From Actinomycetes bacterium (lineage in GTDB: Bacteria > Actinomycetota > Actinomycetes > Actinomycetales > Cellulomonadaceae), in contig JAEZBT010000256.1 in NCBI GenBank assembly GCA_023426865.1, forward strand, positions 1 to 6,383: a stretch of DNA of 6,383 bases, written 5' to 3'. The translations under genes were made by a program, and so were the position numbers. Below, one piece after another: positions 1-5,319 of the stretch (positions within the stretch are counted from its first letter, which is position 1; each line of letters begins with the position of its first letter). The notes beneath the pieces were generated by a model. It had not been told where the DNA came from and made no database searches. It worked only from the letters and a program-made list of their open reading frames with translations.

Positions 1-108
1 GTCTGGCTGCGCACGCACGCATCGCCGTGGGTCGCGCGCCGCCTGCACCGCCGGTCGTCCGGCGACGGGCGCGCGCCGAAGCGCCCGACGCTCGAGCCGA
101 TGGTCTGA
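1..108 (+). CDS. 3' end of an unidentified protein-coding gene (partial)
   Basis: Reading frame 1 is open from the window edge to a TGA stop at 106-108 and encodes 35 residues of a C-terminus rich in Arg. All but one of the 35 codons end in G or C, which is the codon bias of real genes in this genome; this is the main reason to call it. No start is present because the gene begins outside the window. The stop lies 7 bp from the stop of the convergent minus-strand gene. The residues are too few and too biased in composition to assign a family; a basic cytoplasmic tail is all that can be said. Confidence 0.5.
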   Translation, partial: VWLRTHASPWVARRLHRRSSGDGRAPKRPTLEPMV

Positions 109-115
109 GACGACC

Positions 116-997
116 TCACGGACAGACGAGCTCGCCCGCCGGGCCGGAGATGAGCTGGAAGGCGAAGCTCCGGGACTGGTCCGGCCCGAGGACCTGGGTC
201 GACCCTTCGTTGCCGACGACGTCCAGCAGCGGCAGCCGGCCGCAGCCCTCCACCGCCCGCGCGTTCCAGCCCGTGCTGCCCTGGCCGTTGCCGAGGCCAA
301 CGATGCCGCGTGGCGTCCAGCCGGGGAACGGGCTCCGGGCGAAGTCGAGCGTCGCCCGCCACACCGCCTCGACCGAGGACGTGTTCCGCACGGTGACCGT
401 GAACTGGCTGTAGGTGAGACCGCCCGACGTCCAGCTGTTCCCCGGGCTGACCTCTGTCACCGCGCACGACGTCGGGGACGTCGGCGGCCCCAGGATCGGC
501 ATCCACCGGCCCTGCGCGTCCGGGCCGTACCCGACGACGTCGGCCGTGAGGCGGCACGAGGCCGCGACGGGCGGCGTGAAGGCCCAGGTCACCGGGAGCG
601 CCCAGCCGTCGACGACCGCCCGGACGGTGAGCGTCCCGGTCGCGGTGTAGCTGCCGACCGCCACGACGGTCGCGCCGGACGCGACCACCTGTGCGGTGCC
701 GGATCCGAGCACAGTCGTGCCCGACAGCAGGCGGACCTCGAGCCAACGCCCGGTGCACCCGGTGGGTACCTCGACCGCTACACCGGAGTAGGTGGTGCCG
801 GAGCGGGTCGCAGCCGTGGCCGTGGCGCTTCCCGCGCAGGGGTGGCCCACGTCGATCGCCGACAGCCCGCCGGCTGCGATCGTGATGCGGCTCGCGTGCG
901 CGGTGCCTACGAGGGCGAGCGCCGCGACGAGCAGCACCGCAACAGCTCCGGCTACCACGTGAACCGCCTGCGGGAGGTAGGGCCGGCGTGCCGTCAT
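116..997 (-). CDS. Secreted two-domain protein of the SipW-type cassette, 293 aa
   Basis: This is the last and longest gene of the cassette. The ATG at 997 overlaps the TGA of the upstream gene (ATGA, 4 bp). No Shine-Dalgarno is visible, so translation is probably coupled. A longer open frame upstream is ignored because it runs through the neighbouring gene and is Arg-rich shadow sequence. Residues 1-35 form a signal peptide with a hydrophobic core at about 12-32 and A-H-A before S36. Residues 36-140 match the small proteins encoded upstream: a beta-like RITI start, Cys54, Cys81 followed by TGRW, and a VDGWALPV motif at 129-136 that closely matches the end of the 132-aa paralogue. Residues about 147-293 form an extra domain with Cys148, Cys178, Cys252 and Cys292, so all six mature Cys could pair. 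Its FTVTVRNTSS...WRATLDF stretch looks like a beta-sandwich strand pair, vaguely like a CBM2-type module, but I cannot assign it. It has no LPXTG motif or C-terminal membrane segment. Confidence 0.85.
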   Translation of the reverse strand: MTARRPYLPQAVHVVAGAVAVLLVAALALVGTAHASRITIAAGGLSAIDVGHPCAGSATATAATRSGTTYSGVAVEVPTGCTGRWLEVRLLSGTTVLGSGTAQVVASGATVVAVGSYTATGTLTVRAVVDGWALPVTWAFTPPVAASCRLTADVVGYGPDAQGRWMPILGPPTSPTSCAVTEVSPGNSWTSGGLTYSQFTVTVRNTSSVEAVWRATLDFARSPFPGWTPRGIVGLGNGQGSTGWNARAVEGCGRLPLLDVVGNEGSTQVLGPDQSRSFAFQLISGPAGELVCP

Positions 998-1407
998 GTG
1001 TTGATGACGATCTCGACGTGATCGACCAGCGCCGTGTCCACCCCGGTGAAGGTGGGCGTGTCGAAGGAGCCCCCACGCGCCGGCACCGTGCCCGCGGCCT
1101 CTGCGAGCCGCTGACCTGCGGCGTTCACGAGGACGGCCCGGTACAGCTGCGAGCCGCATTCCGAGACCACGCCGTGCAGGCGCAGGCCCGTCGTACGGAA
1201 GCCCTGGTTCGTGACCCACGCGCTGTACATCTGGGCGCGGATCGGTGTGCTCCCCTGGCAGTCGCCGACGACGCCGACGCCGACGCCCACGCCACCCGAG
1301 CCGACGCTCATCTGCGCCGCTGAGCCCGTGCCGAGGCCGACGAGGCACATGACGGCCAGCCCGACGCCGGCGAGGCGACGGCGTCGGTGCGCCTGCATGC
1401 GGGTCAT
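994..1407 (-). CDS. Small secreted protein of the SipW-type cassette, 137 aa
   Basis: The start at 1407 is preceded by GGAG five bases upstream, which favours it over the in-frame Met4. The N-terminus is basic (R3, then H7-R11), followed by a hydrophobic segment at about 12-27 and a G-S-A site at 28-30 before AQM, matching the AAQL junction of its paralogues. The mature chain of about 107 residues has one Cys pair, Cys50 and Cys84 (E-C-G-S); a third Cys, Cys21, is in the signal segment. The C-terminus TALVDHVEIVINT matches the ALVDVAVVIH end of the 124-aa paralogue. A GVGVGVGV run at 39-46 is encoded by a hexamer repeat. It sits 13 bp after the 132-aa gene and overlaps the 293-aa gene by 4 bp, so it is clearly in the same operon. 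The function is unknown; it is probably an extracellular structural or matrix protein (inference). Confidence 0.85.
   Translation of the reverse strand: MTRMQAHRRRRLAGVGLAVMCLVGLGTGSAAQMSVGSGGVGVGVGVVGDCQGSTPIRAQMYSAWVTNQGFRTTGLRLHGVVSECGSQLYRAVLVNAAGQRLAEAAGTVPARGGSFDTPTFTGVDTALVDHVEIVINT
1270..1293 (-). repeat. Short tandem hexamer array inside a coding region
   Basis: Three perfect GACGCC units (1270-1287, plus strand) are followed by one variant unit, CACGCC. In the minus-strand gene they encode the Gly-Val run at residues 39-46, just after the mature N-terminus. A six-base unit keeps the frame, so slippage would change the protein by a Gly-Val pair rather than knock it out. Confidence 0.7.
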
Positions 1408-1420
1408 GTGTGCTCCGGGT

Positions 1421-1819
1421 TCACTGGTTGACGGGGACGATCCAGCCGTCGATGAGGACCGTGAAGGTGGGGGCGGTCCAGCTGACGTCGGTACGGATCT
1501 GGATGCTTGACGACGTCGCTCCGCTCGAGGTGCCGTTGATGGTGTCGTTCGACGCCGAGACGACGATCGGCTTCCCCTGGCACGACTCGGGGATGCCGGA
1601 GAGCGTGACGGCGTAGTACACGAGGATCCAGTTGCGCTGGAGGTTGATGTTCGCGGTCGTGCACGGTCCGGCGTCGGCCGTCGAGACCCCGCCGCCGTTC
1701 ACCGTGAGCGTCGCGGCGTTGGCCACGGTGAGGCCACCGACCGCGATCGCGGCCACGCCGACGACCGCGATGAGACCGCGGAGGGCCCGCTGCCTCATCC
1801 CGTTCGCGCGCCTGGTCAT
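1421..1819 (-). CDS. Small secreted protein of the SipW-type cassette, 132 aa
   Basis: The ATG at 1819 lies 22 bp after the stop of the 151-aa gene. Only a weak GAG is visible upstream, so Met8 (ATG at 1798) remains a possible alternative start. Residues 1-14 are basic, 15-32 hydrophobic, and A-N-A at 33-35 precedes ATLTV, the equivalent of the AQL junction in the other family members. The mature chain of about 97 residues has one Cys pair, Cys53 and Cys80 (E-S-C-Q-G-K), is rich in Ser, Thr, Asn and hydrophobics in alternating beta-like patterns, and has few charges. The C-terminal LIDGWIVPV (about residues 122-130) closely matches VVDGWALPV of the 293-aa protein, so these two form one subgroup. 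There is no second membrane segment and no sortase motif. The role is unknown. Confidence 0.85.
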   Translation of the reverse strand: MTRRANGMRQRALRGLIAVVGVAAIAVGGLTVANAATLTVNGGGVSTADAGPCTTANINLQRNWILVYYAVTLSGIPESCQGKPIVVSASNDTINGTSSGATSSSIQIRTDVSWTAPTFTVLIDGWIVPVNQ

Positions 1820-1841
1820 CGTGGTGCTCGCGTCCGTGTCG

Positions 1842-2297
1842 TCAGCCCTGGATGACCAGCGCCACGCCGGTGACGTCGGCGGCGAGGGGCTGGGTGCCGG
1901 AGACGGTGATCGTGGCGTTGCCGCCGCTGACCGTCAGCGACCCGGTCAGGCCGGCGCCCAGCGCGACCTGGTTGGGTGCGGCACCCTGGAGCATCTGGAG
2001 CTGGAACGTCTTGCCGTTGCAGCTGGCGTTGACGTTGGACAGCTTGACCTCGGTCACGCGGTAGGCGTTCGGCGCGGTCGTCGTGTTCCAGGCCGTGGTG
2101 AAGCCGACGCTGATGGTGCCCGTGCTCTGGCACGTAGCCACGATGGTGGAACCGGCCCCGAGCGGTGCGCTCGTGAGGCTCAGCTGAGCCGCTGAGGCGA
2201 TGCCCAGGCCGGCAACGCCGAAGACGGCGAGGGCTGCTGCCGCGAACCGTCGACGCGCCGTGCCGAGCTGCGGCAGGCGGAGGGACCGGGGTGACAT
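1842..2297 (-). CDS. Small secreted protein of the SipW-type cassette, 151 aa
   Basis: The start at 2297 has a strong AGGAG five bases upstream; the open frame extends further but only as low-complexity shadow over the signal peptidase 3' end. Residues 1-17 are basic, 18-33 hydrophobic, and A-S-A at 34-36 precedes AQLSLTSAPLGAG. This junction is nearly the same as AQLNVTSDQLGAG in the 124-aa paralogue. Cys56 and Cys93 (A-S-C-N-G-K) are the only Cys. The mature 115 residues are rich in Thr, Ser, Ala and Gly with little charge and read as repeated beta strands, ending in DVTGVALVIQG. It follows the signal peptidase gene by 70 bp, the largest gap in the cassette, and that gap shows no convincing terminator. 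It is probably an exported structural subunit (inference). Confidence 0.87.
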   Translation of the reverse strand: MSPRSLRLPQLGTARRRFAAAALAVFGVAGLGIASAAQLSLTSAPLGAGSTIVATCQSTGTISVGFTTAWNTTTAPNAYRVTEVKLSNVNASCNGKTFQLQMLQGAAPNQVALGAGLTGSLTVSGGNATITVSGTQPLAADVTGVALVIQG

Positions 2298-2367
2298 GGC
2301 TGCTCCTGTGGTGGACGTCCGTGCGTGACGGGCGCTGTGCTGATGGGCGTGGGCGGAAGGGGGCTCC

Positions 2368-2988
2368 TCAGGAGAGGAGCTCGGCCTTCTCCGCCTCGTC
2401 GTCGGGCTCGGCGGGCGCCGCACTCGTGGCGCCGGTCGCTGTGTCAGTTGCTGTCTCGGTGGCGTCGTCGGCGTCCGGTTCCTCGTTCTCGTCCGGCTTG
2501 CCCGGCCAGACGACGATCGCGAGGGCGACGACAAGGAGGGAGATCCACGTGAGCGGACTCACGAGGAGCCCGGCGACCTTGCCGAGGTGCGGCACGTGCA
2601 GGACGGCGTGGCCGAGGATCTGTTCCCCGGTGGGCTCCCACGGGTCGAGGAAGCTGTTGTTGTCACCCTGGACCACCCAGCCGTCGTCGGCGTTGCCGTC
2701 GACGATGCGGTGGATGACCCTCGCCCCGCCGACATCGGGCGGGTTGTAGACGATGACGTCACCGACCTCCACCGGCCCGCACCGGGACACGACGAGGTCG
2801 CCGGTGTAGTACGTCGGCTCCATGGACTGCCCGGAGACGATCGTCAGGGTGGTGCACCCGCCGAGCGAGCTCGGCCAGAGCAGCCAACCGACGATCAGCG
2901 ACCCGGCGATCCACGCGACGCTGGTGGCGAGCCCGAGCAGACGGCGCGGGAGACCCGCGCCGTCCTGCTCGGTGCCCTTGGCGACCAC
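2368..2988 (-). CDS. SipW-like (S26B, ER/archaeal-type) signal peptidase I, 206 aa
   Basis: This membrane peptidase cleaves signal peptides on the outer face of the membrane. The start is GTG at 2988, 23 bp after the upstream stop; an AGGA lies only two bases before it, so the ribosome site is imperfect, but no better start exists. The first membrane segment is about residues 17-38. Box B SGQSMEPT holds the nucleophile Ser55, GDVIVYNPP follows at 76-84, RVIHRIVDG at 90-98 holds His93, and QGDNN has Asp109. Having His where bacterial LepB has Lys marks the S26B/SipW group. A second membrane segment lies at about 138-161, after PHLGKV. The tail at 162-206 is acidic and Ala/Thr-rich with TETATDTATGAT-like repeats and should face the cytoplasm. 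It sits between genes for five likely substrates, so it probably processes them. Confidence 0.93.
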   Translation of the reverse strand: MVAKGTEQDGAGLPRRLLGLATSVAWIAGSLIVGWLLWPSSLGGCTTLTIVSGQSMEPTYYTGDLVVSRCGPVEVGDVIVYNPPDVGGARVIHRIVDGNADDGWVVQGDNNSFLDPWEPTGEQILGHAVLHVPHLGKVAGLLVSPLTWISLLVVALAIVVWPGKPDENEEPDADDATETATDTATGATSAAPAEPDDEAEKAELLS

Positions 2989-3011
2989 GGTCCTGCGATG
3001 ATCCGCAGACG

Positions 3012-3386
3012 TCAGTGGATGACGACGGCGACGTCCACGAGGGCCTCAGCGGTGATGCCGAGGCCGGAGATGTCGAAGTCGTACGCCGTGTTGGTCGCGT
3101 CGACGAGCGCGGAACCGGCGTCCTGGCCCTCGACGGTGACCTCGATGGTCTGGCCGAGGCAACCTGCGTCGGAGTTGTCGACGTCTTCCACCGTGACGGT
3201 GTCGACGTCGAGGCCGTCGACGACGTACACGAGGTTCACGGTCGGGTCGCAGCTCGTCACCTCGACGGCGCCGGCGCCGAGCTGGTCGGAAGTGACGTTC
3301 AGCTGGGCAGCAGCGGCGAGGGAGAGACCGGCGATGCCGATGACGGCGAGACCGGCGGCGGCGGCCTTGCGGCGCGTGGAAGCCAT
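3012..3386 (-). CDS. Small acidic secreted protein, first gene of the SipW-type cassette, 124 aa
   Basis: The ATG at 3386 has a good AAGGA seven bases upstream; longer frames upstream are in the non-coding leader. Residues 1-7 are basic (R5 R6 K7), 8-23 hydrophobic, and A24-A26 precede AQLNVTSDQLGAG. Cys46 and Cys76 (A-G-C-L-G-Q) are the only Cys. The mature chain of about 98 residues has roughly 18 Asp or Glu and no Lys or Arg at all, unlike its near-neutral paralogues; this suggests cation binding or an acidic subunit (inference). The Val-rich strands and the ALVDVAVVIH end match the 151- and 137-aa proteins. As first gene, with the best ribosome site and 23 bp before the signal peptidase, it is a candidate for the most abundant product. 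Confidence 0.9.
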   Translation of the reverse strand: MASTRRKAAAAGLAVIGIAGLSLAAAAQLNVTSDQLGAGAVEVTSCDPTVNLVYVVDGLDVDTVTVEDVDNSDAGCLGQTIEVTVEGQDAGSALVDATNTAYDFDISGLGITAEALVDVAVVIH

Positions 3387-3509
3387 GAGTGTGTCCTTCT
3401 GTCGGGTGCGGGTGGGTGGCCCGCATCGGGGGGGTGGTCGCCGGTGGGGTCCGGCGTCTCGTCCCGGTTGCCTGGGGAGGGCACCCGAGGGCGAGTCATT
3501 TCGAATTGT

Positions 3510-3535
3510 GGCGGAAGCCCCGCCTTCTTTGGCGG
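3510..3535 (-). promoter_or_regulatory. Mutually exclusive hairpins in the cassette leader
   Basis: On the plus strand GGCGG (3510-3514), CCGCC (3520-3524) and GGCGG (3531-3535) follow each other. The middle block can pair with either flank, giving two competing 5-bp stems with loops of five and six bases. They lie about 125-150 bp before the first ATG of the cassette. No U-tract follows, so a terminator or attenuator role is only a possibility. Confidence 0.3.
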
Positions 3536-3548
3536 ATCCGGGCCCGGC

Positions 3549-3582
3549 TTCACCCGCTGCTCGAACCACTTTTCACCCGCTG
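3549..3582. repeat. 11-bp direct repeat, 23-bp period, upstream of the secretion cassette
   Basis: TTCACCCGCTG occurs at 3549-3559 and again at 3572-3582. The copies are exact and about two helical turns apart, so a dimeric regulator could contact both on one face. They are 163-196 bp before the ATG of the 124-aa gene, a plausible operator position. Confidence 0.55.
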
Positions 3583-3691
3583 GGAGGTCGCGGTCCCACG
3601 GCCGTGACCTGCTGGCACGCGGCTGCTCGTGCGCCCTTCCTGGCCTCCGCAGACGACGGACGCCCTTGTCGCACCGTTCAGCGAAGGGACG

Positions 3692-3725
3692 CGGCGCATT
3701 ATTCACGGCCGATCTTCGGCGCATT
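3692..3725. repeat. 9-bp direct repeat next to the tRNA 3' end
   Basis: CGGCGCATT occurs at 3692-3700 and 3717-3725, a period of 25 bp. The nearer copy ends five bases from the tRNA. It may be a factor-binding pair or chance; the spacing is similar to that of the 11-bp repeat in the same leader. Confidence 0.35.
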
Positions 3726-3730
3726 CTGTG

Positions 3731-3802
3731 AGCCGCCTGTCGGATTCGAACCGACGACCGTCCGCTTACAAGGCGGGTGCTCTACCACTGAGCTAAGGCG
3801 GC
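3731..3802 (-). tRNA. tRNA-Thr (anticodon TGT)
   Basis: The reverse strand folds as a complete 72-nt cloverleaf. The acceptor arm GCCGCCT pairs with AGGCGGC, the D-stem is GCTC/GAGC, and the anticodon loop CTTGTAA gives anticodon TGT, which reads ACA threonine codons. The T-arm contains GTTCGAATC. The outer anticodon-stem pair is a C-A mismatch, which is tolerated in tRNAs. The CCA end is not encoded; the next bases are CAC. It lies between two minus-strand operons and is separated from the upstream one by a terminator hairpin. Confidence 0.96.
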
Positions 3803-3808
3803 GGGACA

Positions 3809-3840
3809 GGACCGGGCGACGCCACGGCGCCGCCCGGTCC
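3809..3840 (-). terminator. Rho-independent-like terminator after the DsbA-like gene
   Basis: A perfect 10-bp stem, GGACCGGGCG (3809-3818) with CGCCCGGTCC (3831-3840), has a 12-base loop. It begins 17 bp after the stop of the DsbA-like gene and ends just before the tRNA. On the minus strand it is followed by TGTCC, not a true U-tract, as is common in GC-rich actinobacteria. Confidence 0.7.
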
Positions 3841-3857
3841 CAGTCTGCCAGGCGGCC

Positions 3858-4697
3858 TCAGCCGCGGGCGTCCTCGATCGCCTCGCGCAGGGCGGTCTCG
3901 TCACGCCAGTCGACGGTGTCGTCCAGCGGCTCGCCGTTGAGGCGGACCGACGGCGTGGCGAGTCGGCCGTCGTACAGGTCGCGCGCGGCGTTCGTGACCT
4001 GGGCGACCCACCAGGTGTAGGTGCCGTCCGCGATGGCCGCGACGGTGTCGTCCGGCACGCCCGAGGCCCGGGCGATGTTCGCGATCTCCTCGTCGCTCAG
4101 CCCCGTCGTGCCCTCGGCGGGCTGGTTCGCGAACAGGGCCATCTCGAAGTCGAGGTAGGCGTCCGGCGCCAGCTCGGCGACCGTGTAGAGCGCCTGCGCG
4201 GCGCGCGTCGAGTAGCGCGCACCCATCGACTGGCTGTCGAGGTTGCCCACCACGCGATGGTCGACGACGACCTCACCGGCGAGGCGCATCTCGTCCAGGA
4301 TCGGCATCGCCATCTGCTCGAAGACGGCACACCACGGGCAGATCGGGTCGGAGAACACGGTCACGACGACCGCGTCGCCGAACGCGCCGACCGGCCAGTC
4401 GTCGTCGGCGTCCTCGGGCGGGGTGACGATGCCGTCGGCATCCATGACGATGCCGCCCCCGTTGTCCGCCGCGAAGGCGGGCTGCACCTGCTGGCCCTCG
4501 GGCACGTCGTCCTCGCCGCCCTGGTTCAGGATGACGATGACGAGCACGACGAAGCCGATGAGCACGGCTGCGGACGCGATGATCGCGATGAGCCGGTTGC
4601 GCTTCGCGACGCGCTCCTGCTGGGCACGCAGCGCCAGGGCGGCCTGGCGGGCCTCCTCGCGCCGTGACGCCTTGGTGGGACGGTCAGTCGGGGACAT
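3858..4697 (-). CDS. DsbA-like membrane-tethered thioredoxin-fold protein, 279 aa
   Basis: This is an extracytoplasmic thiol-disulfide oxidoreductase of the DsbA/thioredoxin_4 type. The start at 4697 has AAGGAG five bases upstream, and the gene overlaps the MauE-like gene by 14 bp, so the two are translationally coupled. Residues 1-35 are charged and probably helical in the cytoplasm, 36-57 form one membrane anchor, and 58-100 an acidic, Gly/Pro-containing linker. The fold begins at VVVTVFSDPICPWC with active-site Cys120-Pro-Trp-Cys123. A helical insertion spans about 145-235, and the cis-proline loop is T248-Pro249-Ser. It probably exchanges disulfides with exported proteins and is recycled by a membrane partner, for which the MauE/DoxX neighbour is the obvious candidate. 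The direction of flow, oxidase or reductase, cannot be told from sequence. The terminator follows directly. Confidence 0.92.
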   Translation of the reverse strand: MSPTDRPTKASRREEARQAALALRAQQERVAKRNRLIAIIASAAVLIGFVVLVIVILNQGGEDDVPEGQQVQPAFAADNGGGIVMDADGIVTPPEDADDDWPVGAFGDAVVVTVFSDPICPWCAVFEQMAMPILDEMRLAGEVVVDHRVVGNLDSQSMGARYSTRAAQALYTVAELAPDAYLDFEMALFANQPAEGTTGLSDEEIANIARASGVPDDTVAAIADGTYTWWVAQVTNAARDLYDGRLATPSVRLNGEPLDDTVDWRDETALREAIEDARG

Positions 4698-5271
4698 CGG
4701 AGCTCCTTCCGGGCACGGTGGCGCCGGTGTCGAGGGTCGGGTCGTCGGATCGGTCGAGGACAGCGGGGTGCAGCGCGCCGTCGAGCGACAGGCGCGAGCG
4801 GGGCCGCCACGCGAGGAACGCGGCGACGGCGAGCAGGGCCCCGTCACGGAGCAGGTCGGGCAGGTAGTTGGTCTCGGCGGGGTCCACCGGACCGCCGCCG
4901 CCGAAGCAGCCGCAGTCGATGGACAGGCCACGCGCCCACGCGGACGCGATGCCGACGGCGAAGGCCAAGAGCAGCAGGCCGAAGCCCGCCGCCGCCCAGC
5001 GCGTGAAGAGTCCGACGATCAGCAGCGCGCCGAGCAGCACCTCGGCGAACGGCAGGGCCCGGCCGACGACGTCGGCCAGGTCGTCGGGCAGGAGGCTGTA
5101 GGCGCGCACGGCCCAGGCGGCCTCGTCGAGGTCGCCGAGCTTGATCGCGCCCGCGTAGAAGGCGACGCCGCCCAGCACGAGCCGTGCGGCGGTGGCAGCC
5201 CAGGGCTGCCACGGCGTACCGCGGCCGACCCGGGTGGAGTCTGGAGGTGGGGACAGCACTGTCTCGGACAT
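4684..5271 (-). CDS. MauE/DoxX-family redox-associated membrane protein, 195 aa
   Basis: This is an integral membrane protein of the family that accompanies thioredoxin-like proteins in actinobacteria. The ATG at 5271 has GGAG seven bases upstream; a GTG at 5301 lacks a ribosome site and is rejected. Four membrane segments are visible at about 28-45, 70-90, 93-113 and 140-155. Family signs are AGAIKLGD at 40-47, LPFAE at 73-77 and C120-G-C122-FGGGG between helices three and four; this CxC pair is the likely redox centre. Residues 156-195 form a hydrophilic tail. The gene overlaps the DsbA-like gene by 14 bp, and the pair probably exchanges electrons across or at the membrane. The exact partner reaction is not established for this subgroup, and VKOR-like function is only an analogy. 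Confidence 0.9.
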   Translation of the reverse strand: MSETVLSPPPDSTRVGRGTPWQPWAATAARLVLGGVAFYAGAIKLGDLDEAAWAVRAYSLLPDDLADVVGRALPFAEVLLGALLIVGLFTRWAAAGFGLLLLAFAVGIASAWARGLSIDCGCFGGGGPVDPAETNYLPDLLRDGALLAVAAFLAWRPRSRLSLDGALHPAVLDRSDDPTLDTGATVPGRSSDVPD

Positions 5272-5319
5272 GCGGGTACTCCGGGGTTCGCAGGGAGGCA
5301 CGCACGCGCGTGCCGGGGA

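Larger units (their letters stand above)
3387..3730. promoter_or_regulatory. Gene-free leader of the secretion cassette
   Basis: These 344 bases lie between the first cassette gene and the 3' end of the tRNA; both flanking genes are on the minus strand. No supported coding frame is present. The stretch is locally less GC-rich around 3498-3510 and 3698-3704. It holds an 11-bp direct repeat, a 9-bp direct repeat and a set of alternative hairpins, listed separately. A promoter for the cassette must lie here, unless it is read through from the tRNA, but I cannot fit a convincing -35/-10 pair. Confidence 0.5.

Noticed and set aside
66..87. 7-bp hairpin as terminator of the secretion cassette
   Set aside because: It lies inside the partial plus-strand coding region, has no U-tract, and can be explained by GC-rich codons.
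998..1348. N-terminal extension of the 293-aa protein to 410 aa
   Set aside because: The added part is an Arg-rich frame across the neighbouring gene; the ATG at 997 gives a proper signal peptide.
2364..2374. CTCCT-C-AGGAG inverted repeat at the signal peptidase stop
   Set aside because: A one-base loop cannot form a hairpin; the repeat reflects coding sequence.
2298..2534. N-terminal extension of the 151-aa protein to 230 aa
   Set aside because: Low-complexity Ser/Arg/Pro sequence overlapping the signal peptidase tail; the ATG at 2297 has a strong ribosome site and precedes a signal peptide.
3731..3802. tRNA 3' end as attachment site of an integrated element
   Set aside because: The cassette lies on the 3' side of the tRNA, but I see no second copy of the tRNA end and no integrase in the window.
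2587..4020. Long plus-strand open frame of 477 codons
   Set aside because: It runs antisense through the signal peptidase, the 124-aa gene, the leader, the tRNA and part of the DsbA-like gene, and has no family features; it is a GC-driven shadow.
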